A stretch of DNA of 64,000 nt, from the NCBI GenBank assembly GCA_016713365.1, contig JADJPG010000046.1:1-64000 (forward strand), in the 5' to 3' direction. Each line of letters starts with the position of its first letter. Position 1 is the first letter of the stretch. The stretch is from Verrucomicrobiota bacterium. Its GTDB lineage: Bacteria > Verrucomicrobiota > Verrucomicrobiia > Limisphaerales > JADJPG01. Positions 1-8,278 of the stretch are shown here, one piece after another. Both the position numbers and the translations under genes were made by a program. The notes beneath the pieces were generated by a model. That model saw nothing but the letters and a program-made list of their open reading frames with translations. It was not told the origin of the DNA and did not search any database.

Positions 1-306
1 ATCCTTGGTGGTCGTGGCGTATTTGCCGTTGCCGTCGTTCACGAGTTCGCCGTTCTGCACGCTCCAGTGCTTGCGCATGTCCTCGGTCCACTTCGCGTCC
101 TGCTCAGCGCGTTTGTCCTCGGGCATTTCGAGATACTTGCGGTGGTCGAACGTATCGCCGCCGCGCCAGCCGGTGAGGTCGGTGCCGTTGAAAAGCGCCG
201 TGAATCCGGCGGGAGGATTGTTGGCTCGATTCATCGTGGCGCAGCCCGTGAGCAGCGCGAACGCAAGAAGTCCTGAGAGAGAAGTGATTCGCATAAAAGG
301 TGTCAT
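1..306 (-). CDS. DUF1080 (3-keto-disaccharide hydrolase family) lipoprotein, partial
   Basis: Only the N-terminal ~100 residues are in the window; the gene runs off the left edge on the minus strand. The reading frame opens with a short signal peptide ending in a lipobox (LLTGC, Cys about residue 22), so the mature protein is probably an outer-membrane or periplasmic lipoprotein. It continues with 'GFTALFNGTDLTGWRGG', the usual opening of DUF1080 domains, which adopt a concanavalin-like fold and include 3-keto-glycoside hydrolases abundant in Verrucomicrobia and Planctomycetes. The alternative start at 294 also leaves a complete signal peptide. Substrate cannot be told from this fragment. It is divergent from rpmE. 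Confidence 0.8.
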   Translation of the reverse strand, partial: MTPFMRITSLSGLLAFALLTGCATMNRANNPPAGFTALFNGTDLTGWRGGDTFDHRKYLEMPEDKRAEQDAKWTEDMRKHWSVQNGELVNDGNGKYATTTKD

Positions 307-472
307 GTGGACGCGCCTGAATAGCACGGTGTTCATTTGGTGGGCAACAAAGTTTCCAAGCAGCGGGCGGGACCGGGTCGACGTCGTTATGGTCGCCCAA
401 TCAGTCGTCAGCCGGGCCAAAATAGCGCTTGTCAAAAGTTCTGCCGTTGATACCTTCTCCCCTCTTTTTGAT

Positions 473-724
473 ATGAAAGCTGATTTGCATCCGAAGTACA
501 TCGAAGCGGAAATTCGTTGCGCCTGTGGCAACATTATCAAGACCCGCTCGACCAAACCGACGACGATTCTCGGTATTTGTAACGCCTGCCATCCGTTCTA
601 CACGGGCCAGCAGAAGTTCGTGGATACCGCCGGCCGCGTCGACAAGTTCCAGCAGCGCCTGGCCAAGACCCAGGCCGCCCAGGCCGCGGTTGCCGCCGCT
701 GCCTCCAAGAAGAAAAAGGCCTAG
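473..724 (+). CDS. rpmE: 50S ribosomal protein L31
   Basis: An 83-residue protein of the large ribosomal subunit. It starts MKADLHPKY, the family's standard opening, and has the zinc-binding (C+) cysteine set at Cys16, Cys18, Cys36 and Cys39. The C-terminal tail is Ala/Lys rich (AAVAAAASKKKKA), longer than in E. coli L31 and likely disordered. The ATG at 473 is chosen because the L31 fold begins exactly there; upstream in-frame sequence has no ribosomal character. A strong terminator follows, and prfA comes next, an order (rpmE-prfA) seen in many bacteria. Confidence 0.97.
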   Translation: MKADLHPKYIEAEIRCACGNIIKTRSTKPTTILGICNACHPFYTGQQKFVDTAGRVDKFQQRLAKTQAAQAAVAAAASKKKKA

Positions 725-738
725 CTCACTTTCGCGCT

Positions 739-780
739 TCCGCCCGCAATGGTTTCCACCTTGCGGGCGGATTCTTTTTT
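739..780 (+). terminator. Rho-independent terminator after rpmE
   Basis: An 11-bp perfect stem (left arm 739-749, right arm 761-771, 11-nt loop) of GC-rich sequence is followed by a T-rich run at 772-780. It sits 14 nt after the rpmE stop and 27 nt before prfA, so prfA probably depends on readthrough or on its own promoter. Confidence 0.85.
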
Positions 781-807
781 GCCGGACACCCCGCCACCCC
801 GCGCCTG

Positions 808-1887
808 ATGGACCTGCGCCCATTCATTGACAAGTTCTCGAAACGCCTCGCTGAAGTCGAATCCCTCCTCAGCGATCCGGCGGTATTCGACAACAACCAG
901 CGCGCGCAGGAACTCTCGAAGGAGTATTCGCGACTGAAGGAACTCGTCGCGACGGGCGCCAGCTATCTCAAGACTCAGGCGGACCTCGAAGAGAACCGCC
1001 AGCTCCTGAAGAGTGAGCCGGCCGGTTCCGAACTCGCGGAAATGGCGAAGGAGGAAGTCGCGCGGCTCGAAATCGAGGAGAAACGCCTGACGCTGGAGGT
1101 GCAGCGAGGCGTCATTCCGCCGGACCTGACGGATTCACGGAATACCATCGTTGAAATTCGGGCGGGTGCGGGCGGCTCGGAATCAGCGCTGTTCGGCGCC
1201 GATCTGTTCCGGATGTATACGCGCTACGCGGAAACGCGCGGCTGGAAGGTGGAGACGCTGGATTCCAGCCCGTCCGATCTTGGAGGGTTCAAGGAAGTCA
1301 TCTTCACGGTGACGGGCTCGGATGTTTACAAGCGCCTCAAGTACGAGAGCGGCGTTCATCGCGTGCAACGCGTCCCGGCCACGGAAGCCCAGGGGCGCGT
1401 CCACACCAGTACGGCGACGGTGGCGGTGCTGCCCGAGGCGGAGGAAGTGGACATCGACATCAAGCCCGACGAAGTGGAAATCAACTGCTGTCGCGCTTCC
1501 GGCAAGGGAGGGCAGGGGGTGAACACCACCGACTCTGCCGTGCAGATCATCCACAAGCCGACCGGGCTGATTGTGCGTTGTGCTGACGAGCGGTCGCAGC
1601 AGAAGAACCGGGCGAAGGCGATGACTGTTCTGCGGTCGCGCCTGCTGGAGCGCAAGATTGCGGAGGAGAACGCCAAGTATGCCGCGGTCCGCAAGGATCA
1701 GGTCGGCACCGGCGAACGCAGCGAGAAGATCCGTACTTACAACTTCCCGCAGAATCGCGTCACCGATCACCGTATCGAAGTCACCCTCTACAATCTCGCG
1801 AATTTCATCGAAGGCGATCTCGATGCGCTGATTGAACCGCTGATGAACGACGAGCTGGAAGGGAAGCTCAAGGCGTTGAACGCATAA
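808..1887 (+). CDS. prfA: Peptide chain release factor 1
   Basis: RF1 recognises UAA and UAG in the ribosomal A site and triggers peptidyl-tRNA hydrolysis. The 359-residue length matches the family (360 in E. coli). The anticodon-like PxT tripeptide is PAT at residues 190-192, which separates it from RF2 (SPF). The catalytic GGQ is at residues 234-236 within SGKGGQGVNTTDS. An RF1 that reads UAG is relevant to the in-frame TAG seen at 11252: that codon should terminate translation here unless suppressed. Confidence 0.97.
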   Translation: MDLRPFIDKFSKRLAEVESLLSDPAVFDNNQRAQELSKEYSRLKELVATGASYLKTQADLEENRQLLKSEPAGSELAEMAKEEVARLEIEEKRLTLEVQRGVIPPDLTDSRNTIVEIRAGAGGSESALFGADLFRMYTRYAETRGWKVETLDSSPSDLGGFKEVIFTVTGSDVYKRLKYESGVHRVQRVPATEAQGRVHTSTATVAVLPEAEEVDIDIKPDEVEINCCRASGKGGQGVNTTDSAVQIIHKPTGLIVRCADERSQQKNRAKAMTVLRSRLLERKIAEENAKYAAVRKDQVGTGERSEKIRTYNFPQNRVTDHRIEVTLYNLANFIEGDLDALIEPLMNDELEGKLKALNA

Positions 1888-1932
1888 GCCTGCCCTCGAA
1901 TTTGTCGCAGAACCCTCCTCAAGCCCACGCTG

Positions 1933-1967
1933 TTTTCACCGAGTACGTTTCACTGAGTTCAGACTGA
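1933..1967. repeat. Possible degenerate heptamer array upstream of the HAD gene
   Basis: Five consecutive 7-mers can be laid out in phase (for example TTTTCAC, then CGAGTAC, GTTTCAC), with the last base C in most units. The spacing resembles the clearer 7-8 bp arrays elsewhere in this window, but the copy similarity is weak and chance is possible. Confidence 0.3.
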
Positions 1968-1975
1968 TTTTTGCC

Positions 1976-2551
1976 ATGACCATCAAAGGCCTCATTTTCG
2001 ACTGCGACGGCACTCTTGCCGACACCATGCCGCTGCACTGGCGCGCTTGGAGCGAGATCACTTCGCGCCACGGCATTCATTTTCCCGAAGATCGTTTCTA
2101 TTCGCTCGGCGGCGTTCCGTCGCGGGACATCCTGGAGATGCTGCGGGAGGAGCAGCGTCTTGAGATCGATCCGCTCGCAGTCGCGAAGGAGAAGGAGCTT
2201 GCCTACCTCGACTTCATGCACCAGGTCGGGCCGATTCATGAAGTCGTGAACATCGCGCGCGAGCATCACGGCAAGCTGCCCATGGCGGTCGCCTCGGGTG
2301 GCATCAAACCGATCATTGAGAAGGTGCTCATTCACCTCGGCATTCGTGAATACTTCGACGCCGTCGTGACCAGCGAAGATGTGAAGAAGCAGAAACCCGC
2401 GCCGGACATCTTCCTCGAAGCCGCCCGGCGTATCGGTGTGGACCCGAAGTTCTGTCGCGCCTATGAAGACACCGATCTCGGCATGACCGCCATTCGTTCC
2501 GCCGGCATGCACGCGATCGATGTCCGCACCATGCGCGGCACGACGCGCTGA
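1976..2551 (+). CDS. HAD-superfamily sugar-phosphate phosphatase (YqaB / beta-phosphoglucomutase-like)
   Basis: A 191-residue HAD hydrolase. Motif I is DCDGTLADT with nucleophile Asp9 and acid/base Asp11; motif II is the VASGG serine; the Lys of motif III lies in VKKQKPAPD and the metal-binding acids in YEDTDLGM. The domain order and C-terminus right after the EDTDLG motif match the short YqaB (fructose-1-phosphate / 6-phosphogluconate phosphatase) group. It could also act on other small phosphosugars. It is preceded by an 88-bp gap containing a possible heptamer repeat and followed by a two-component pair that seems unrelated. Confidence 0.85.
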   Translation: MTIKGLIFDCDGTLADTMPLHWRAWSEITSRHGIHFPEDRFYSLGGVPSRDILEMLREEQRLEIDPLAVAKEKELAYLDFMHQVGPIHEVVNIAREHHGKLPMAVASGGIKPIIEKVLIHLGIREYFDAVVTSEDVKKQKPAPDIFLEAARRIGVDPKFCRAYEDTDLGMTAIRSAGMHAIDVRTMRGTTR

Positions 2552-2660
2552 TACTCCGCCGTCGCCCGACGGCTGGCCGATAATCACGGGGTTTCGGATT
2601 GAATCGCCCTCTAGCAGGCGGCACACTCTCCCCATTCCCGGTTTACAGACGACCGGATAT

Positions 2661-3098
2661 ATGAACGACTCGAAGCCCATCGAAATCCTGCTGATCGAGG
2701 ACAATCCCGGCGACGCACGCCTGGCGCAGGAAGCGCTTCGTGACGCGAAAGTGCGCAATCATCTCAATTGGGTTCCGGACGGCGTGGAGGCGCTGGGCTT
2801 TCTCCGGCGTGAATCCAAGTACGGCGCGGCGCCGCGCCCCGATCTCATTCTGCTCGACCTGAATCTCCCGCGCAAAGACGGCCGGGAAGTGCTCACGGAG
2901 ATCAAGTCCGACGACAAGCTGCGGCGGATTCCCGTGGTGATTTTGACGACGTCGCAGGCGCAGGAGGACATTCATCGCGCGTATCATCTGAACGCGAACT
3001 GTTACATCTCCAAGCCGGTGGACCTTGATCAGTTCATCCGGATTGTGAAGACGATTGAAGATTTCTGGCTGACGATTGTGAAGCTGCCAACGGAGTAA
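2661..3098 (+). CDS. Response regulator, Rcp1-like single-domain receiver
   Basis: A 145-residue stand-alone receiver without a DNA-binding domain. Acidic pocket residues Glu13 and Asp14, phosphoacceptor Asp66 (LLDLNLPRKDG), Thr96/97 and Lys118 (SKPV) are all present. The sequence style (IEDNPGDARL, NLPRKDGREVL, HLNANCYISKPVD) is that of the Rcp1 group that partners phytochrome-like histidine kinases. The ATG at 2661 directly precedes the receiver fold. The kinase gene follows 8 nt later, so the two are almost surely a phosphotransfer pair; output would be by protein-protein contact. Confidence 0.93.
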   Translation: MNDSKPIEILLIEDNPGDARLAQEALRDAKVRNHLNWVPDGVEALGFLRRESKYGAAPRPDLILLDLNLPRKDGREVLTEIKSDDKLRRIPVVILTTSQAQEDIHRAYHLNANCYISKPVDLDQFIRIVKTIEDFWLTIVKLPTE

Positions 3099-3106
3099 CG
3101 GCGGCG

Positions 3107-5062
3107 GTGCGCGCGGGCGCGGGGCAAATGCCGGTGGTGGACATGAGCGACAATCAACCTACGCAGGATGCGGGGAACGGAAACGGGGCGGCCAAGCCCT
3201 CGCGCCAGCCGTTTTTCTCCCGGCTTCGCGTCCGGCTGCTTGCGCTCGTTTCGCTGGCGATACTCCCCGCGCTGGGCCTCGTTCTCTACACTGCGATCGA
3301 TCAACGTCGCCAGGCCGCGGTGGAGGCGATTGCTTCCGCGCAACGAATCGTTCGCATCGCCGCCGCCGCGCAGAAACAATACATCGAGACCTCCCGCCAG
3401 CTGCTCTTGACCCTGGCGCAGTTGCGCGAGGTGCGCCCGGACCGGGCGGAGGAAGCCGAGGCGTTGTTTCGCACCTTGCTGCCCGTACATGCGATTTACG
3501 CGAACATCGGCGCGATCGATGCGGAGGGCTACGTGTTTGCAAGTGCGGTGCCGACCACGAACCGCGTCTACCTTGGCGATCGCTCGTATTTCATTCGCGC
3601 CCGGGAAACGCAGAAGTTTGCCGTGGGCGATTTCCAGACCGGCCGCATCACGGGCAAGGCGACGTTGAACATGGCACATCCGATTCGCGGGCGGAGCAGC
3701 GGTCAATTTCACGGAGTGGTGTTCGTGGCGCTGGACTTGAACTGGCTCAATCAGCTGGCGGCCAAGGCGGAACTGCCGGATGGATCCACCTTCACCGTGA
3801 TCGATCGTAACGCGAACATTCTCGTCCGTTATTCGATCCCCGAATCCGACCGCAGCTGGGTCGGAGAATCGTTGAAGGCAAACTCGCGGATCGTCGAGTT
3901 TCTGAATCGCGGCGGTGATTCCTCCGGAGTTTCCGCCGGACTGGACGGTGTGAAGCGGCTCTACACCAGCACTCCGCTGAATCGCACCCTGGGCATTGCC
4001 GACGCCCATGTCATCGTGGGCATCCCGGTTCAAGTCGCCTACGAGGCCGCCAATCACACGCTCGCGCAGAACCTGATTATCCTCGGCATTGTCTCCCTGC
4101 TGGCCATGGCAGCCGCGTGGATTTCGAGTGATGCGTTTGTGCTGCGGCATGTGCGCGGGCTGGTGACCGCCGCCAAGAAGATGCGGATGGGCAATCTCTC
4201 GGCGCGCTCCGGCGTGGAGCACGGCCCGGGTGAGATTGGTGAACTGGCGCGGAGTTTTGACGAGATGGCGGCGGCGCTCGAACAGCAGGTGGCCGAATTG
4301 CGAAAGGCGGAAGAAGATCTGAAGGAGCTGAACGAGGATCTGGAGAAACGGGTGATCGACCGCACGCTGGAGCTCAAGCGCTCCAATGAGGACCTGGAAC
4401 AATTCGCGTACGTGGCGTCGCACGATTTGCAGGAGCCGCTGCGGATGATCACGAATTATCTCCAGCTCCTGCGCCAGCGTTACAAGGATCAGCTGGACAC
4501 GAACGCCCACGATTTCATCGGCTTCGCGCTGGATGGCTCTAAGCGGATGAACCAACTGATTCACGATCTGCTCGCCTACTCTCGCGTGGGCACGCACGGA
4601 AAAGAGCTCGTGGTGACCGAATGCGGACAGGCTCTCGCGGATGCGCTGGCGAACCTCACGGTGGCCATTGAAGAATCGAAAGCCGAGATCACCCACGACC
4701 CGCTTCCGTCGGTGGTGGGCGACGAGGTTCAACTCACGCAGCTGTTCCAGAACCTGATTGGTAATGCGGTCAAATTCCGGGGAGACGTTCCACCGAAGAT
4801 TCACGTGGGAGTACAGCGCAAGGGCAACGACTGGGAGTTCACCGTGCGCGACAACGGCATTGGAATCGCCGAACAGGATTTCCAGAGAATCTTCATCGTC
4901 TTCCAGCGGCTGCACAGTCGTGAGAAGTATCCCGGCACGGGTATCGGACTCTCCGTTTGCAAGAAGATCGTGGAACGTCACGGGGGACGAATCTGGGTCG
5001 AGTCCAAGGTGGGCCGTGGTACGACCTTTCACTTCACCATTCCCGTGCTGGCCGGGGCCTGA
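3107..5062 (+). CDS. Membrane sensor histidine kinase with Cache-type periplasmic domain and HAMP
   Basis: About 650 residues: cytoplasmic N-terminus, TM helix near 43-63, periplasmic double-Cache-like sensor (~65-315), second TM near 321-343, HAMP domain, coiled coil, HisKA with phospho-His in VASHDLQEPLR (about residue 440), and HATPase_c with N box (FQNLIGNAVKF), G1 (DNGIGI) and G2 (GTGIGLSVCKKI). The kinase core is of the phytochrome-kinase-like type, fitting the Rcp1-like receiver upstream. GTG 3107 has a GGAG at 3092-3095 inside the upstream stop region; ATGs at 3128 and 3143 are alternatives. The ligand is not predictable, though Cache domains usually bind small metabolites. Confidence 0.93.
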   Translation: MRAGAGQMPVVDMSDNQPTQDAGNGNGAAKPSRQPFFSRLRVRLLALVSLAILPALGLVLYTAIDQRRQAAVEAIASAQRIVRIAAAAQKQYIETSRQLLLTLAQLREVRPDRAEEAEALFRTLLPVHAIYANIGAIDAEGYVFASAVPTTNRVYLGDRSYFIRARETQKFAVGDFQTGRITGKATLNMAHPIRGRSSGQFHGVVFVALDLNWLNQLAAKAELPDGSTFTVIDRNANILVRYSIPESDRSWVGESLKANSRIVEFLNRGGDSSGVSAGLDGVKRLYTSTPLNRTLGIADAHVIVGIPVQVAYEAANHTLAQNLIILGIVSLLAMAAAWISSDAFVLRHVRGLVTAAKKMRMGNLSARSGVEHGPGEIGELARSFDEMAAALEQQVAELRKAEEDLKELNEDLEKRVIDRTLELKRSNEDLEQFAYVASHDLQEPLRMITNYLQLLRQRYKDQLDTNAHDFIGFALDGSKRMNQLIHDLLAYSRVGTHGKELVVTECGQALADALANLTVAIEESKAEITHDPLPSVVGDEVQLTQLFQNLIGNAVKFRGDVPPKIHVGVQRKGNDWEFTVRDNGIGIAEQDFQRIFIVFQRLHSREKYPGTGIGLSVCKKIVERHGGRIWVESKVGRGTTFHFTIPVLAGA

Positions 5063-5172
5063 TGCGGCTCGTGCCGGGCTGGTTTCTGCTTCTCCTCGCT
5101 CCACATCTTTTCGCCTGAGGCAAAGCCGTGATTTGCAAACGGGCGGCGCATCCACTATTCCTTGGCGGCCTT

Positions 5173-5853
5173 ATGAGCGTGCCAAACATTGTGACGATTC
5201 GGGAGCTGTCGAAAGAGTATCGGCAGGGCGAGATCAATGTGACGGCGCTCAACAACGTCTCGCTCGACATTGCGCAAGGCGAGTTCCTCACCCTTATGGG
5301 CCCGTCCGGGTCCGGCAAATCGACGCTCTTGCACATCATCGCCGGAATTGATCGTCCCACCCGGGGCGTCTGCCGAGTTCAGGACATTGACCTCACAAAG
5401 CTCGATGAATCCGGCCTTGCCGACTGGCGCAATCAGAACGTCGGCTTCGTTTTCCAGACCTTCAACCTTATCCCGGTGCTCACTGCGTTTGAAAACGTCG
5501 AGCTCCCGCTCTTGCTCACCAGGTTGAATGCGAAGCGACGTCGCGAGCAGGTGAACACGGCGCTAGAGCTCGTCGGACTGGCCGAGCGCCAGAAACATCT
5601 GCCGCGACAACTTTCCGGCGGCCAGGAGCAGCGCGTGGCGATTGCGCGGGCGCTGGTGACCGATCCGAAACTCATCGTGGCGGACGAGCCGACGGGAAAT
5701 CTCGATTCAAACTCAGCGCAGGAAGTTCTCGGAATTTTGCAGATGCTGAGCCGGCAGATTGGCAAGACGGTGATCATGGTGACGCATGATCCGAAGGCGG
5801 CGGCGTTTGGTTCGCGCTCGATTCATCTCGAGAAGGGAGAGCTGACGAATTGA
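5173..5853 (+). CDS. ABC transporter ATP-binding protein, LolD/MacB type
   Basis: ATPase of an FtsX-type (type VII) ABC system. Walker A is GPSGSGKST, the signature is LSGGQEQRVA, Walker B is LIVADEPTG and the H-loop His is in VTHDPK. The 226-residue length and the EYRQGEINVTALNNVSL opening are typical of LolD/MacB/FtsE-like proteins. ATG 5173 is chosen because homologues begin a few residues before the first strand; an in-frame GTG at 5128 would add 15 residues without known similarity. The next gene overlaps its stop (TTGA, 5850-5853), showing translational coupling with the permease. Confidence 0.92.
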   Translation: MSVPNIVTIRELSKEYRQGEINVTALNNVSLDIAQGEFLTLMGPSGSGKSTLLHIIAGIDRPTRGVCRVQDIDLTKLDESGLADWRNQNVGFVFQTFNLIPVLTAFENVELPLLLTRLNAKRRREQVNTALELVGLAERQKHLPRQLSGGQEQRVAIARALVTDPKLIVADEPTGNLDSNSAQEVLGILQMLSRQIGKTVIMVTHDPKAAAFGSRSIHLEKGELTN

Positions 5854-6998
5854 CGACAATCGGCTTCATCGCGCGGAACGCGCTGCGCAACAAACGCCGG
5901 TTCATCCTGTCGGTGTCGAGCGTGGCGATGAGCTTGTTTCTGCTCGTTACGCTTCAAGTGGCGCTGCGCGAACTGACGAATCCGATCAATGACGAGGGCT
6001 CCACGTTGCGCATCATTGTTCGCAACAAGGTTTCGCTCGCCCAGCCGCTGCCGGCGCGTCAGCTGGCGACCATCGAACGCATTCCCGGAGTCGCTGCCGT
6101 CACGCCGTTCAGTTACTTCGGAGGGCTTTACAAGGGCGACGAGAAGTTCACGAGCTTCGCGCAATTCGCGGTGGACCCGGTCCGTGCGAACGAGCTGCTC
6201 TCCGATGCAAAAGTGCCAGCGGAGCAGATGAAGGCATGGGTGGCCGACCGGACGTCGGCGGTGGTCGGGAAGATGACCGCCGAGCGATACAAGCTGAAGA
6301 TTGGCGACCGGATGCAGTTCACCGGACAGATTTATCCGTGCGACTTGGAATTCAAGATCGCCGGGATCTACGAAGGCACTGCCGATGATCGGAACGTCTT
6401 CTTCCATCATAAATACCTCGATGAATCGCTGGGTAACCCTGGGACCGTTGGAACATGGTGGGTAAAGGCTGCGTCTGCGGAAGAGGCGACACTTATTACG
6501 GATCGCATTAACAAGGCGTTCGCCAACACGAGTGCGGAAGTGCGGGCGGAGACGGAACGGGCGTTTCAACTCGGCTTCGTTTCCATGTGGGCGAACATCA
6601 AGATCTTGATCGGCGGGATTAGTGTGGTGGTGGTCTTCGCGCTCCTGCTGGTGACGGTGAGCACCATGAGCATGGCGATTCGCGAGCGTTTCCGCGAACT
6701 CGCGGTATTGAAGGCCTTGGGCTTCCGGCGACGCGAGTTGTTCGCGTTCATTCTCGCTGAGAGCTTCGGGCTTGCGACGCTGGGAGCGGTGTTTGGAGCC
6801 GGCGGTGCCTGGTGTCTATATCGAGTGCTCGACATGCAGACGCTCAGTAGTGGGATGTTCGTGATGTTCGAAGTGACGCCGCAGATGATGGCGCTGGCAT
6901 TCAGCATCGCGGCGGTGCTCGGATTGTTGTCCGCCGCGGCCCCGATGATTGGCGTGGCCCGCACGAGTGTGGTGCAGGGATTGAAGACTCTCGACTGA
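5850..6998 (+). CDS. FtsX-like ABC transporter permease (first of two)
   Basis: A 382-residue permease starting at a TTG that overlaps the ATPase stop by 4 nt. Topology: one TM helix near residues 13-33, a large extracytoplasmic MacB-PCD-like domain, then three TM helices in the last ~140 residues containing the FtsX motif with 'RFRELAVLKALGFRRRELF'. It probably forms a heterodimer with the next gene product to drive mechanotransmission or lipoprotein/small-molecule efflux across the envelope. No membrane-fusion adaptor gene is adjacent, so the physiological substrate is unknown. Confidence 0.9.
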   Translation: MTTIGFIARNALRNKRRFILSVSSVAMSLFLLVTLQVALRELTNPINDEGSTLRIIVRNKVSLAQPLPARQLATIERIPGVAAVTPFSYFGGLYKGDEKFTSFAQFAVDPVRANELLSDAKVPAEQMKAWVADRTSAVVGKMTAERYKLKIGDRMQFTGQIYPCDLEFKIAGIYEGTADDRNVFFHHKYLDESLGNPGTVGTWWVKAASAEEATLITDRINKAFANTSAEVRAETERAFQLGFVSMWANIKILIGGISVVVVFALLLVTVSTMSMAIRERFRELAVLKALGFRRRELFAFILAESFGLATLGAVFGAGGAWCLYRVLDMQTLSSGMFVMFEVTPQMMALAFSIAAVLGLLSAAAPMIGVARTSVVQGLKTLD

Positions 6999-7005
6999 AC
7001 GCATC

Positions 7006-8169
7006 ATGGCTCTCCCGCTTCGCTATAGTTTCCGGAATGTTTTGATCCGCTGGCGATCCACCTTTGCGACGGTGCTGGGGATCGCGCTGGTCGTTTTCGT
7101 GTTTGTGCTGCTGCAATCACTGGCAGCCGGTATCGAGAAGAGCAGCGGCAACACGGGCGATCCGCGCAACATCATGATCGTGCGGAAGGGTTCCACGGCG
7201 GAATCGGCGAGCCTGATTTCCCGGGAGAACCTGCGTGAGATTCAATACTTCGAGGAGATCGCCCGAAACGACCGCGGAGAACCGATCATTTCGGCGGATG
7301 TGCTCGTGCTGGTGAACTTGCCGCGTTCGGACGGCAGCGGCGAGGCGAACGTGTTGTTGCGCGGTGTTTCGCCGCGGGGCGTCGAGTTGAGGCCCCAGGT
7401 TCGGCTGGTGGCTGGACGCTGGTTCACGCCCGGGAAACGCGAGATCGTTGTCAGCTCGCGCATGGCGAACCGCTTCGCGAATTTCGGAATCGGCCAGTCT
7501 TTCAAGGCGGGTACGGCGAATTTTATAGTGGTGGGATGGCTTGATGGTGGCGGCAGCGCCTTCGATTCGGAGTGCTGGATGGATGCGGATGAATGTCGCT
7601 CGGTGTTTGAGCGCGATCTCTATTCGAGTTTCCTCGTCCGACCCGTGGATGAGTCTGCGGCGACAAAGTTCCTCGAACGCATCGAGGCGGATCGCCGGTT
7701 CAAGCTGAAGGCGGAGAAGGAGGTGGAATACTATCGCAAGCAGACGATGACGGCGGCGCCAATCAAGTGGCTCGGGGGATTTCTGGCGATCATGATGTCG
7801 GTGGGCGCGGTCTTCGCCGCGATGAACACGATGTATGCGAGCATTGGCGCGCGGACGCGGGAGATTGGAACGCTGCGGGTGCTGGGCTTTCGACGCCGCT
7901 CGGTGGTGCTCGCGCTGTTGATCGAGGGCGCGTTGCTGGCGTTGATTGGCGGGATCGTGGGCTGTGGAGTCGCTTATCTGTGGAATGGCTACACGACGGC
8001 GACGATGGGTTTCGAGACGTTCAGCGAAATTGTTTTCGAGTTCACGGTCACACCCAGACTGATGGCGGAGGGATTGATTTTTGCCGTGCTGGTCGGGTTG
8101 CTCGGCAGTTTTCTTCCTTCGGTCCGAGCGTCGCGATTGCCTGTGATCGCAGCGTTGAAGTCGGTGTGA
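7006..8169 (+). CDS. FtsX-like ABC transporter permease (second of two)
   Basis: A 387-residue paralogue of the preceding permease, 7 nt downstream. It has an N-terminal TM helix (~20-42), an extracytoplasmic domain, and the C-terminal FtsX unit with 'ARTREIGTLRVLGFRRRSVV' and three TM helices. The two permeases plus the ATPase make a complete inner-membrane complex. Such triads in Verrucomicrobia are often annotated as MacB- or DevC-like; function here rests on family membership only. Confidence 0.9.
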   Translation: MALPLRYSFRNVLIRWRSTFATVLGIALVVFVFVLLQSLAAGIEKSSGNTGDPRNIMIVRKGSTAESASLISRENLREIQYFEEIARNDRGEPIISADVLVLVNLPRSDGSGEANVLLRGVSPRGVELRPQVRLVAGRWFTPGKREIVVSSRMANRFANFGIGQSFKAGTANFIVVGWLDGGGSAFDSECWMDADECRSVFERDLYSSFLVRPVDESAATKFLERIEADRRFKLKAEKEVEYYRKQTMTAAPIKWLGGFLAIMMSVGAVFAAMNTMYASIGARTREIGTLRVLGFRRRSVVLALLIEGALLALIGGIVGCGVAYLWNGYTTATMGFETFSEIVFEFTVTPRLMAEGLIFAVLVGLLGSFLPSVRASRLPVIAALKSV

Positions 8170-8278
8170 AGTCCCATTCTTCGCCGCGCTCGGTGTCACG
8201 CAAGTGCCTGCGGCGCTTCAGATTTTTAATTTGCTTGCCGATTGCTTAACCAAGCATCTAAAAGCTCATCAATCACTT

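Noticed and set aside
3029..5155. Very long open frame (~700 codons) on the minus strand opposite the histidine kinase
   Set aside because: The plus strand encodes a complete kinase with all boxes; the antisense frame has no recognisable domain and arises from high-GC codon usage.
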